Shown here piece by piece: positions 40,001 to 51,003 of a DNA stretch of 64,000 nucleotides. The notes under the pieces were generated by a model. It saw only the letters and a list, made by a program, of their open reading frames with translations, did not search any database and had not been told where the DNA came from. The stretch spans positions 186,001 to 250,000 of the forward strand of contig CDRNVI010000004.1 of the NCBI GenBank assembly GCA_977017575.1, read 5' to 3'. Every line of letters starts with the position of its first letter. The stretch's first letter is position 1. The translations under genes were made by a program, and so were the position numbers. Origin of the DNA: Paramoeba atlantica (lineage: Eukaryota; Discosea).

Positions 40001-41556
40001 CTAAATTCCCAACTCTGCGGCACCCTTATCCTTCTCCAGAAAAGACCACAGCTGTGAATGCAAAACGGCCCCATTTAACTCTTGCAGGTGGAGCTGAAAT
40101 TCGAGGTGTACTTGCTTCCGGGGGAGACAGCACGCATCTGCTAGAGCACTCAGAAGGGACTTCGTGTTGTGGTGAAGCGCCCCCCCTGACAGCATTGGAA
40201 TGCATCTGAACATGTCCTCAGGAATTGTGCCGGGTCGGACGTAAGTGTCATGCTTTCGTTTGATGGCATCACGAGACAGCTTTGCACAGTTTGTACCTAG
40301 GTTCGATGGCGCTAATTCATGAATTACGGTGAAATCATAAAAAATTTCCCCTGTATTCCAAAAAACGACAAGGTCAGGTCCTGATCTTCGAAAAGAACGA
40401 CCACCGCATACCTTTTCACGCGTCCGCCGGTAATCGGAGTCCACTTTCTGGTTACACTGCGTGCACGCATATGTCGAGAAATTACGCGGTTCTTTTTCGC
40501 ATGTAATGCCTGCCTTCAAACAGAGCTCGTAAAGAAAATTGACTAGCGAATTATGTTTTGTAGTTGCGTTTAAGCCTGGGCACTTCGAACACCCGGGGAT
40601 GTGTGTTAAAATTGTTTGCGATTCTAGTAGCATTTTGCAACCCGGGCAGAGCAATTGCTTCGGTAGACTCGGATGAGCAATACCCAATCTCGGCATCATT
40701 GCAAGCGAGAACAAATGCGAGGGCACAAATTTTGCATTGGACATAACCCATTCTGCATTACCCGTGTAACTTACCGCTTTCAGGATGGAGTCACTATTCG
40801 CTGTCGATGATGTTAAAGATTCCCACGCCTGCGTATGTAGTTTTGCCGCTACTGTGTGTTCGTCGAATGGCACGTTTTTGTCCTTGTCGCTGTGGGCGCT
40901 GTCGCTTGTGTTTACTTCACGTTGTTCAGTCCGAGCTGAAAGATTTTTTGGGCGCTCAAAAACCGAAAACCATGAAGATTCAAAAGCGGCATGTCTCGTT
41001 GGAAGGCACGCTGTTAAACCTAACCCGCCTTTCTTCACCGGTAGCCTGATTTGCGTTATTTGCTCCTTTGTGAGTGATCCGAACCAGGATTGTAGAACGT
41101 GTTCCACCTCTTTATCAAAACGTTCTGTCAATGCCTCCGAAGCATCGGGATGGTGCACCCGCATTTGATATCTTTGTCGGACGTTAACGCATTTTGACAA
41201 CAATTTCGCAGAAGTATTGTTTAACCCCATGAGTTTCAGACGACGGAAAATGTCGTTATGTTTCTGGAGAGAAGTAAGAAGTTGCTCACTGATCTTAGAG
41301 TCCTCCCCAATGAATGCGCCTAAAGTCTTCAATGTGTGTTCCGCATTTCTTACCTCTGCATCGCATAACTCTTGAGACATAGGTACTTTTCCCATCCCTC
41401 CAAACCACAAGCATTTGTGCGTTGATACTACGAGGCTAAAGTCTTTCAACAGGGCTTGGAGCCGGGTAAATGCTTTCGAAAGTTGAACTGCGTCATTTGA
41501 TACAAGATTAACGTCGTCGACGTAAGCATGGACGTTGACTTCCGGAAACTCCCCGG
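40001..41556 (-). pseudogene. A2 LINE RT C-terminal part to endonuclease, open
   Basis: The minus strand starts within the RT at EFPEVNVHAYVDDVNLVSND (catalytic box), then LKTLGAFIGEDS, LSKCVNVRQRYQMRVHHPDA, LPVKKGGLGL, knuckle CPGCKMLLESQTI...HIPGCSKC with KHN, EKEPRNFSTYACTQC, RRSGPDLVVFWNTGEIFYD (endonuclease) and LHLQELNGAVLHSQLWSFL, stop at 40,001. About 515 codons are open. The 5' end lies at a perfect 11-bp hairpin (41,544-41,570) that forms the head-to-head junction with an A1 fragment. Confidence 0.85.
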
Positions 41557-41562
41557 CAAGGG

Positions 41563-43156
41563 GAGTTTCCCCATATCTCTTCCGATTTTGTATAATGATG
41601 CGCCTAGGAATCGTGCCCAACAATATGCCAAAAACAGTCGTGTGCCCAGGATGCCTGTCAGAACATACGTCCGACACGATATTTCAACATATACCTGGAT
41701 GCACGCAATGCTGTGGAATCAATGCGACAAAGAAACACACAAGATTAGTTCGTTTCTTAGGAGAACTGTGTGCCAAAGCAGGGTTAGCTCACGTTGTAGA
41801 GCCAAGAGTACATTCATCATTCTTCTGCACTAAATGTAAGGCAACAGTCTCTGACGAGCTCTCCGAAAATCACCCATGCAGAGCCAGGCGCATACGCTCC
41901 GGTCCCGACCTAGGCACTATGTGGTCTCATGCAGGAGAAATTCTCTACGACGTCACCGTTGTACACAGTTGTGCCCCTAGCTACACCAAGTCCTCCACAG
42001 AACAGTTAATGCAGAATGCTCTTGACCGTAAACACAAGAAATACGTCCTGCAAGGAGGAATTCCAGAAGAAAGTTTCAGCTGCCTGGCAATGACCGAATT
42101 AGGGCAGCTACACAAAAACACGAAAACCCTTTTGTCTCTATTGGCCCAACGATCACAACAAGACGTTAAAGTCGTGAAAGAACAATGCAACGGCTAAACA
42201 CAATCGAATGGTACGCTGTCTGTACGAATTGTGTATAAAAGCCGGAATACCTTGCGAGATCGAACCGCTCCAATTTTCATCATACACTTGCTCTAAATGT
42301 AGCGCCGTGGTCGATGGTGACAACAAACGTACACATCAAAGAGTATGCAGCTCAGGGTCATTCTATCATTCAGGTCCCGATTTAGTGATCCATTGGGCAA
42401 GTGGCGACATCTTTTACGATTTTACAATCGTTCACGAGCTCTCCCCGTCTAACGTATCCAGATCCGGTGCACAGCTAATGCGCGAAGTTATACGACGAAA
42501 GCATAATACCTACGTTCTTTCCAAGCAAATACCAAGCCACCAATTTCGATGTATACCTATGCTATCGGGAGGCGCTTTGCACGGGAACACGAAAATCCTT
42601 CTGCATACACTGGCCGATGCGTGTGGGCTCGAACGGGAGAGAGCCATTCAAGATTTCGTGCTTCGTTTGCAAGAACTCCACGGATCAGTCATTATCGGTC
42701 AGCTCAGACAATTTTTCCTACCGTTGGAAGACGATGAAATGGCTTTCTAGGAAGGCAAGGAATAGCTGCAGAATCCTCACAAATCGGGGTGTATGATACG
42801 GCGTATGGTAAGTTTTTTTTGGGATACGGGAAGTTTATGCGATACGTGAACATTCGTGATATTTTGGGATACGGGACATATGTGCGATACTTTCATAATA
42901 TCTAAAGGAACGAATCTTATTATTTTCATTAATAGATCTTGTGAAGGTAATCGAAGCGTTCGCTCCGCACCATTTCAAAAAAAAAAAAAAAAAACTTTGT
43001 TTTAGTTTTTACTGTTTCTTGTTTGTAGTATATACTTAGGGGAGATTGAAAGAAGCCTTCCAGCTCGAGATTGAGAAGATGAATGCATATACCATTGCAA
43101 CGCAACTTCGAAAGTACGTTCCATCAGCACAATGGCTTGGCGGACTAAATCATTGA
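41563..43156 (+). pseudogene. A1 LINE knuckle-endonuclease, split by an insertion
   Basis: The plus frame from PYLFRFCIMMRLGIVPNNMP, CPGCLSEHTSD...HIPGCTQCCG with KKHTRLVRFLGELCAKAG, FFCTKCKATVSDEL, IRSGPDLGTMWSHAGEILYD and VTVVHSCAPSY to VKVVKE (42,183). After the insert it resumes near 43,048 with KEAFQLEIEKMNAYTIATQL and ends WLGGLNH-stop at about 43,156. TGAAAGAA on both sides is the likely target duplication. The A1 frame was intact over this stretch before the insertion. Confidence 0.82.
42184..43047 (+). mobile_element. A2 LINE 3' end inserted in A1
   Basis: The insert encodes the A2 C-terminus (42,190-42,750): KHNRMVRCLYELCIKAGIPC, FSSYTCSKC, HSGPDLVIHWASGDIFYD, FTIVHELSPSN, IPMLSGGALHGNTKILL, ending EDDEMAF-stop. 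It continues through about 220 bp of 3' UTR to a poly(A) at 42,977-42,994. The following 50 bp match the LINE B 3' UTR (TTTTAGTTTTTACTGTTTCT), so the insert is composite. Confidence 0.75.
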
Positions 43157-43612
43157 TCGACTCTAGTACCACATACATATACATATATATATATATATAT
43201 ATCAGTCCGCAAGTGGTCGCAGCAATGCTCTACTTGTTATTATTATTCTCATTTTATCCTAACACAAAGCTCGCTGCGACAACACTACCCACGCGACTCC
43301 ATCCACTTTTCCTTCTCGTACCGCCTCTCTTCAACCCTGATTTCAACTCCTGATTGAAAATATGCTTTGCGAATTCCTCAAATTAAATTAAATATAATTT
43401 CATTAAAATTTTTGCCTATTGAAAATTACAATGCATTAGGAACAATCATACACATGCCCATTTGACTAATCAAATAAATTGATTGATCTCACAGTAGTCA
43501 ACGAACTTGAATTTGAGATTAAGCTTGTGAATTTTATTAAGCTTGTGAATTTTATTAAGCTTGTGAATTTTATTAAGCTTGTGAATTTTATTAAGCTTGT
43601 GAATTTTATTAA
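43157..43612. repeat. No gene; TA/CA microsatellite and 18-bp tandem repeat
   Basis: A (TACA/TATA)n stretch near 43,172-43,202, then AT-rich sequence, then AAGCTTGTGAATTTTATT repeated about five times at 43,521-43,612, abutting the truncated A2 RT on the right. Confidence 0.75.
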
Positions 43613-45204
43613 GCAAGGGTCTCTAGTATCGGCTGCAGAAAGGCGCAAAAATGTATAGTGGAAAGCGTTGAACCTTGTCTGACTCCATTAGTGCTTTTGA
43701 CAATCCCAGCCAGCCCATTGGTAGTTGTCCCGTAAAACAATAATTCGGAGGGTTCCGCATATTCTGCATGAAAGAATCGTTGAAAAGGGCGGAGCGTTGA
43801 AAGACCAAAAATATGCTTCGCTATGTTCTCTCTTGAAGGGGAATTAAACGCATTTTTTAGGTCTATTGATAAGATGCATGCCCCCGTTCTGTAGCGTTCA
43901 TTTAATGTGTGAATGATACGTTCGCACCCAGCCTTCGACAGCACGCCCTGTTGTATCGGAGTGAAAAGGGGCTGAAGAACGGTTTCGTAACGTTGAACAA
44001 GGACATTTCCCGCGAGCTTCATAAAAACCTCCCCGATTGCAACTGGTCGTACTCCTCCTCCTGACTTTTCAATCGCTACCAGTCTTGCTCGGGTCAGTCG
44101 CTGCATTAGCTCTTGGGATAGCACACCATTGATCAAATCCATTAACATATGACACAGATTTGTGCCGCAAATCGGGTTGTCGATGAGAATCCGCACTATG
44201 CTGTCGGTTGTGCCCGTCGGACCGGGACTTACTCCCTTTGCCAACCGCGTTCCCGCAGCCCGAAGCTCAGAGATGTCTAATCCCGTCAGCAATGGCGCGC
44301 TACTTGGCAAATCAAATTTGTACTCATGCTGTGGGTGTAAGTCTTTCAATTTCTCCAATGTTTGATCATCAGTTAGTGTTTTTTGAACAAATTTCTGGTC
44401 CATGACTTTCGCAGCCTTACTTGTGCAACCTTCCATGAAGAGACGCGTTGCCTTTTTGATAGCCCGTTTATCGGCAGCGTTTTCTGCAGATTGTGGTTGT
44501 CGCGGCGTGCCGTCATCCATCTTAGTGTCCGTCTCAAAAGGACGACGACGTCGTCGACGATTGGATACCTCTCGTATTGTGGCCAAGGAGAATTTCATCG
44601 CTGAGAGAACGCCCTGCCAGATTTTGTGACGTTGTGGGTACGTACTGTTGGTGTACTCGCTCATAATTTCTCTGTACGATGAAACTACCGCAGGCATCAT
44701 TTCCGGTTTTATTACACGTGACGTCGGAATTGGATCATAATCCAGGTCCTTGGATGTCCAACCTTCTTTCGACTTCAATTTCTGTTGCTCGGCTGATTGT
44801 CCCATCATGACACTCTCTTCCTGGCCTTCAGATTGGTTATTGAAATTGGTGGATTTGCAGTCGGGCGCAGGAGCGTGCCATATGATTCTGTGCGTCCTAA
44901 CGTTCTCATGAGGAGGCAGTGTACCGATGAACTCTTCGCCAACCTTATGACCTACGATGCCTACGTAGCTGATATTTAACTTCCACGTTCCTTTTCTACG
45001 GTATACGCTGGATACTTTACCCAATGAGACGTTGACCTCATCTTGCCTATCAAACGACCACGCGACAGAACACATCGCTCCCTTTCTGATGTGTTCAGAC
45101 CACGATCGGATTTCACTTGCCGCGATGGGGAAATCCTGATTTGAGCACGATGCTAGTGTTTCGCAAATTTCCGTCGATTTAGCGTTCATCATCACAGACG
45201 CAAC
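43613..45204 (-). pseudogene. A2 LINE N-terminal/RT part, open, 3' half missing
   Basis: About 530 codons are open on the minus strand: AASEIRSWSEHIRKGAMCSV, KVGEEFIGTLPPHENV, SNRRRRRRPFETD, GVSPGPTGTTDSIVRILIDN, RLVAIEKSGGGVRPVAIGE, DLKNAFNSPSRENIAKHIFG (palm Asp), GVRQGSTLSTIHFCAFLQP, cut at ILETLA just before the YIDD box by a tandem repeat. It complements the A2 copies that start at this very region. It meets LINE B at 45,204-45,222 through the doubled phrase TCATCACAGACGCAA. Confidence 0.85.
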
Positions 45205-46132
45205 GGTCATCACAGACGCAAGAACGCGGGCGCGATGGATCTCGCAGTCCGGAAGAGGGGCCGGAAACTGGGCTTTCGCAACTCCCTCCAAGACCAGAGG
45301 CTACGCTTTCACTCACACGGAGTTTCGTACCCTAACACGCTGGTGGCTAGGCACGGACGTCTTCCCCGAAGATCGGCCTTGCCCAGCTGACGGGTGCACC
45401 CTTCCCTTGCTCAAGAATGGAGAGCACGCTTTGCTCTGCAAGAACGGCCATGGTATCATCTCACGGCACAACGCTCTGGCCCAACAATTTACATCGTTCT
45501 GCAGCAGAGCCTTCCTGGCGCCACAGAGAGAGAAGAGTTTGGGAAATCGGGGTCCTGGGGGGGCTCTCACGAGACCAGCGGACGTATTTCTGCCAACGGC
45601 CTCCATCGCCAAAGGATCTTTAGCGCAAGGCATGGTCCTAGATTTTGCGGTCACTCACGCACAGCAAACAAAGTATTCGGACTCAGTCCACAATGCTAGC
45701 TGGGTGACCCCGGGGTCTTTTGCTGAGCACTTCGCGGAGACCAAGGCGCGACAGCGACAAGAAGCAGAAAAAGCAGGGCATCTCTTCACAGCGATGGTGG
45801 TGGAATCCTTTGGTTCCTGGAGCGAGAGTGCGCTAGCGTTACTCCGGGACATCGGAACCCAACGGGCGAATGCGTCCAAAGGGCTCCTTTCACGAGACCA
45901 AGCGCGAAACGATCTCCTAACGGATCTGAACGTGACGCTAATGCGTTCTCAAGCCAGGATGATGGTTTCGCGCATCCGCGTAGAGGACCCAGCGGATCCT
46001 TTGGTAGAGGCTTAAGCCTCTACTGACAGTCCAGTTTCAGCACGAAGACGCCATAATATCCAGGACGGGTGCTGGCCGGGTCGACAGAGTCTATACTCAC
46101 GCCTAGCCCGCGAGGGCTAGGTACCCCAAGTG

Positions 46133-46442
46133 AGGAAGAAAGAGGAAGAAAGAGGAAGAAAGAGGAAGAAAGAGGAAGAAAGAGGAAGAAAGAGGAAGAA
46201 AACCAAATAAAACCACATTGGTTTTCGATTATTGAAAATTGTTGATCTTACCATGTGAATGGAACGATGCAAAAAAGTCAGCGGACACGTCTATCTGGAA
46301 TATTAATTTATTTATTTATTTATTTATGAGAAGCGAACCCATGATATTATAAAAATGGTGTTCTTATAAAAAAAAAAAAAAAAAATCCCTCGAAAAGGGG
46401 AAGCGACGGAACATAACCCCGAAAACAACCTTGTATTAAGAC
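46133..46442. mobile_element. Insertion with GAAGAAAGAG repeat
   Basis: It starts with GAAGAAAGAG repeated about seven times (to 46,202). It contains a 56-bp segment that recurs inverted at 15,004-15,058, an (ATTT)n run near 46,302-46,325 and an A18 run. GAGG flanks both sides. No coding content. Probably a SINE-like scrap plus microsatellite. Confidence 0.5.
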
Positions 46443-46744
46443 GAGGTAGTACACGGGTAGTGAATCTCCTCCCCGTCGGCCAGCATCCTGTTTCGCGACC
46501 GTGTCGCTGTCGACACAGGCCCGCGCCTGCGCCCTCCCATATAGCAAGGGAAGGGCTCACAAGTCAGGCCGTGGAGTGGTCGAAAGACCCGGTCCGGAAC
46601 GCGCGAATGGATTGGGTCTGTATTGCTTGTTTTAGTTTTTACTGTTTCTTGTTTGTAGTATATACTTAGGGGAGATTAAATTGCTAGTTTTTGGGCTGAG
46701 AAAAAACAAAAGGTACATCTGTGGAAACAAAAAGATTTGCTAAT

Positions 46745-47512
46745 CCGTCATAGAACCTCGCACTTATTCATCCTTCTATTGTACCAAGTGCAAGGCACAC
46801 GTCTCCGCTGATGCGATTGATAACCATCCGTGCCGCGCACGAAGAATAAGGTCAGGCCCCGACCTCGGAATTATGTGGCCCCATATGGGTGAAGTACTTT
46901 ACGACCTCACAGTTGTCCACACCGGTAGCCCGAGCTATCGAAAAATGACAGAAGCTCAGCTCCTGCAAAATGCTATTGAGAGAAAGCAGAAGAAATACGT
47001 TGAGAAGGGGGGATTGATGAAGACTTTTTTCGCTGCATCTCCATGACAGAAGGCGGTTTCTTACACAGCCATACGAAAAATCTCCTTTCCTGTCTAGCAA
47101 AGAAAGCCGAACTTAAAGTCCCTGAAGTATTAGAAGCTTTTCAACTTGAGATTGAAAAGCTTAATGCATATACAATAGTTGCGCAACTGCGCGACTATCT
47201 ACCCCGAGCATCGTGGCTGGGTTCACTGCAATCGTAAAGAATCCGTAAAGATTACGAATTGGTTACGAATTTTCATTAACTGAAAGAAGAAATGATATTT
47301 TATTTTATTATATTAAAGTTTAAACGTATGCGTCTGGCATACTCCAAATTCTTCTACTATCGAAAAGCGTAAACATTAAGATAAGGGTGTCATTGTAAAC
47401 TTTGAAGACCGAATTAACTTAGCGTGGGCTGCAACACATCGCCTACAGTCATTATGGAAATCAGGCCTCACGCTTGTCACAAAATTTCACTTATTCGAAT
47501 CTCATCACTGTT
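46745..47512 (+). mobile_element. A1 LINE 3' end, 9-bp target duplication
   Basis: TTTGCTAAT at 46,736-46,744 and 47,513-47,521 flanks the insert. It encodes VIEPRTYSSFYCTKCKAHVS, RRIRSGPDLGIMWPHMGEVL and RKQKKYVEKGGLM. After one frameshift near 47,020-47,045 it continues MTEGGFLHSHTKNLLSCLAK and KLNAYTIVAQLRDYLPRASW, stop near 47,237. A 3' UTR of about 275 bp without poly(A) follows. The 5' truncation and target duplication fit ordinary LINE integration. Confidence 0.85.
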
Positions 47513-47653
47513 TTTGCTAATTTGATTGCTTGTTTTCAACTCGTATACCCCACCAATGGACCTACTTGGTTCGTCTACTGGGTCAAAATATAGAGGCAAT
47601 GCCGCGATTCATACTTCTCCCCCCTTATTAACTGCAAAAAAAAAAAAAAAAAA

Positions 47654-48212
47654 TGCGTTGTCGTTCCGTTTAGTTCCTGGAGCCTGATCGGTGTATCTCG
47701 GGGGTTCTGAGACACCGCTTCATCAAGCTGTGGAGAACCGTCGGAAGAGTGATTTGCAGAGTCTCGTACCTGCGACACCTCTTCTACCGTGTTTTCTTCC
47801 AGCTGTTCTTCAAGCTGTGCAGGACCGTCGGAAGAATGATGCGCAGAGTCCCTTATCTGCGACGCCTCTTCTACCATGTTTTCAAAAGTTAATTCATATG
47901 GCACTTGGAGAGGACTCGGAAGCTCCTGCGAATCCTTCGACCTGTCTGAGTTTGAGAACTGCCTGTCTTCTGAATTCCGCGACGTAGAGTTGCAGTCAAA
48001 GAAGGGACGTTCGGATTTCGGCGTACTTTGCGGCTCCTTACTTATACGCGAAGTTTGAGTTGGGGTTAACGGTGTGTCCGGTGTTTCTGAAAATACGGGG
48101 CAATGTTCGTGTGTCTTTCCTTCAGAAATTTCTTCCGCGTCAGGTGTTTTCGCCTCACTGAAATCTGCCTCGCGTTTTGCTGCACACGGTTTTGTTTTTG
48201 AAGTTTACGGAT
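47654..48212 (-). CDS. Unidentified open frame, Ser/Glu-rich with internal repeat
   Basis: A minus-strand frame is open for about 185 codons with no good ATG at its start. It is hydrophilic: KTPDAEEISEGKTHEHCPVF, SKEPQSTPKSERPFFDCNST, then two related units, EEASQIRDSAHHSSDGPAQL and EEVSQVRDSANHSSDGSPQL, ending RLQELNGTTTHF at a LINE B poly(A). I recognise no family. It could be the N-terminal region of one of the LINE polyproteins or a scrap of a host gene. The right end meets the DIRS leader near 48,215. Confidence 0.35.
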
Positions 48213-48214
48213 AG

Positions 48215-49539
48215 AATTTGACGAGAAATATATTTTCGAAGTGATATGGATAGGATGCCCCGCCGGGGGGCATTGTACCTGTTTTTGTTTTAAACAATAA
48301 AATTGTGTTAATACTGATATACAAATATCCCGTAGTACGATATTCGAATATTTATAATTCAATTACTCAGGTTTACTGTTCTCGACAAAATGACCGTAAT
48401 CGACATTCCTTTGACAGCCCGACGGTCATCACGCAGTGCTTCTCCGGCCTCTGAGCCGCTCGTGCCTACCGAGCCGCTTAGTCAGCAGGAGTTAAGTTTG
48501 GTTTGTACAGTGGCAAGGGAGAAATTGTTGTTCAAAAAATCGGTACAAGTGCGTGCGATCTTTCGACGGAAAGATGATTTAAATGGTGGTCGACAGACTG
48601 TGATGGGAAAGTTGCGAAAGGATGGCCTGGATTTATGGGCGGTGTGGGAGGACAAACCGTCCAAGGAGTACCAGTTTCCTCATCCGGATTTGGATTATTA
48701 TGAGCTCAACATTATCGAAGATCGAGAACTACCACCCGCTCTTATTGAGAACTCTTCGCAATTACTCACCGATGAAACGCATCAGCTGGGCTCACGTAAT
48801 GAGGCTGCCGGCATGCAAGAGGTAATTGGGGGGAGAACTGGTGCCGCACCAATTTCAGAGGCTTTACGGGAAGGGAGATTACTCGACCCGAATGCATTGA
48901 ACGCCTACGAACCTTTGACTTACGAGCCTTGGATTAATGCGGCGGATGACGATGGTTTTCGCACTAGGGACCTGATTCGCGAGCTTCGGGATGCGCCTGA
49001 GTTTGGTTTACGCGTTAATCAGTTTTATCATGATCGCACGTTTATTAAGCAGCAAGAGCGTTTGTTTAATTCTGTATTTTGCAAGTGGATTATTTTTGCG
49101 CGTTTGATACCCAACTGGAATGAAGGTGTGTACCTCGAAATGGGACGTGGGATTGTGCAGACACTTCGTGACGCGTACTGGCGAGCACGCCGCGTAGATG
49201 TGGACTTGGTCCATCAAAAAATGGAGAAGGATATCCGTCCGGACGACAAGTTTTATCATCACGTGAATGATCAATTGGTTGAGCGACAGAAGCAATATGC
49301 ACGTGTTCAGTCTTTCTCTGCTCCACCATCTATGCAAGTTTCGCGTCCCAATCAGTTCCCACCGCGACATAATGCATATCCTCCACGACGAAATTTATTA
49401 TGCTTTGGATGTCGGTCGCCTGATCACATTTGGCGCAACTGCCCGAAGCGATTCCAGCAGGATTTTCGAGGACGCGTGGCTGGCCCTGCCCACAGCAGCA
49501 AGAGTTTCTGACAAAACCACACCCTAACGGCCAGTTCTA
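48215..49539 (+). mobile_element. DIRS-like leader and gag, duplicated copy (fossil)
   Basis: The leader and gag (48,390-49,511, 373 codons, looks whole) are more than 99 percent identical to 50,838-52,150, differing at only a handful of bases. The zinc knuckle CFGCRSPDHIWRNCPKRF is present. Everything 3' of gag is absent, and a PAL element begins at 49,540. The near-identity says the duplication is recent. Confidence 0.85.
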
Positions 49540-50781
49540 GGCCAGGGGGGGCATTCGATGAAAATTCATCGAACGCACGGTGCGTTCGATGAATATTCAT
49601 TGAACGGCGTCCCGTTCGATGACCAGGCGTCCCGTTCGATGAATATTCATCGAACGGGCAGTGCGTTCGATGAATCATTCATCCAACGGGCACTGCTGCA
49701 CGAATTTTTCGTCTCGATTTTTTTTGGGGGGAATTTGAACATTACCATCTCGTTTACATGTCTGGAGGCAAGGCCCAACTGTCAGCGAAGCCCAAGTGTG
49801 CAAGCAAGGCCCCCGTCTGCGAGCAAGGCCCAACTGTGAGCGTAGCCCGCTTCTGGAGGCAAAAGCCCCCCTTTGCGAGCAAGGCCCAACTGTGAGCGTA
49901 GCCCTGGGACATAATTATATTTTTTGGCGACCCGCGCGCTCCATGCGGAGGTGGTGGATATTAGCACGGCGGGCGGATGAGTTGGCATCACGGCCTTCTT
50001 TTTCCATCGGGCACGAGGGAGCGGCAAAATCTCAGGAGCTACTCCTGATTCTTTTGCTTTGGAGCGTGTGAACACTCCCATGAAAGGTAAAAAAAGTAAA
50101 TAATCAACAAGGTACAGAAACTGTATCTTTATCGTTAAAGATTATTGTACGTGTGCTTCTCTCTAGATTCGTGGGAAGCAATTTGCGAAGCCCAACTACC
50201 TTGACAACAAATTTTAGTACCCATTTTGGCCGCGCGGGGGCCCCCGCGTGAGCGGGGGTGCGCGCGGCCGCGAAACGGCGAGGGCCCGCGTGAGCGGGCC
50301 TGAGCCGTACCCCGCGTAGGATTCCCCTGTGCGTCGTTAGTGGGAAGCAATTTGCGAAGCTCACTGAATTTCGTAGTTTTCGCTACGCAGGCGTTGTCAA
50401 CGTATATAGTGAAGTGTAGGATACTGAACGCACGGAAAATGAAAATCAAAAAAAATTCTCGGGTGTTCCACAAAAGTCCTTGACATATGCAAGTCCTTGA
50501 CTTGCACCGTAAATTTCCGTTCGTTGAGTACTCAACGAAAATCCGGCAGTTCGTTGAGTACAACGAACGTACCCCCAACCCAATATTTTTTGGGTCGCGC
50601 ACTGAGGACCTGTGTCTGCCACTTCCGCAGGTTTGTGTATTTGTAAGTTATGATTTTATCTTTGTAAACTTATGAGGCAATAGTTTTAAGAATCCTTCCG
50701 CTTTTTGATAACGTTTCGGATTTGTTTTTGTCTTACGGATCAAGGTAGCAGCCAGGAGCATGATGCAGACCGAAACGAGCT
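49540..50781 (-). mobile_element. PAL element copy 1 (one end missing)
   Basis: This is a 1,242-bp block that is the reverse complement of 54,811-56,053 with almost no differences. It opens GCCAGGGGGGGCATTCGATG and carries several palindromes built on GTTCGATGAAT and its complement (49,551-49,690). Then come AAGGCCCAACTGTGAGCGTA repeats, a captured A2 5' end with SL (about 49,935-50,140) and the GC-rich palindromic core (50,220-50,310). The terminal 145 bp present at the left of copy 2 are missing where it meets the DIRS leader. Confidence 0.75.
50105..50140 (-). other. Complete SL-like sequence inside PAL copy 1
   Basis: Minus strand: CTTTAACGATAAAGATACAG, then TTTCTGTACCTTGTTG. A 23-nt leader and MGVFTRSKAKESGVAPEILP (ATG at 50,079-50,081), an A2-type start, follow. 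No splice donor follows the SL. Confidence 0.85.
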
Positions 50782-51003
50782 TTTTTTAGAAGTTTACGAA
50801 TAGAATTGTTCGAAGGGATTTATACGCCGATAAATGGCGAAATATATTTTCGAAGTGATATGGATAGGATGCCCCGCCGGGGGGCATTGTACCTGTTTTT
50901 GTTTTAAACAATAAAATTGTGTTAATACTGATATACAAATATCCCGTAGTACGATATTCGAATATTTATAATTCAATTACTCAGGTTTACTGTTCTCGAC
51001 AAA

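Larger units (their letters stand above)
45215..47653 (+). mobile_element. LINE B, 5' truncated, twice interrupted in the 3' UTR
   Basis: The frame to 46,015 gives ARTRARWISQSGRGAGNWAF, the knuckle, RPADVFLPTASIAKGSLAQG and VLDFAVTH, stop TAA. It differs from the copy ending at 34,218 by only scattered bases. The 3' UTR runs 46,016-46,132, resumes 46,443-46,744 and 47,522-47,636, and ends in poly(A). The two gaps hold later insertions at 46,133-46,442 and 46,745-47,512. The poly(A) and intact frame mark it as young. Confidence 0.85.

Noticed and set aside
50105-50140. An SL RNA gene, or an SL gene hit by a site-specific CRE/SLACS-type element
   Set aside because: No GT donor or intron follows the SL here or at the other sites; what follows is a LINE leader and ORF, and the upstream DNA differs between most sites.
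50104-50364. Open frames with AHAGPRRFAAARTPAHAGAP repeats in the PAL core
   Set aside because: They are produced by GC palindromes, occur in several frames and on both strands, and are not conserved as protein in the diverged copy at 1.5 kb.
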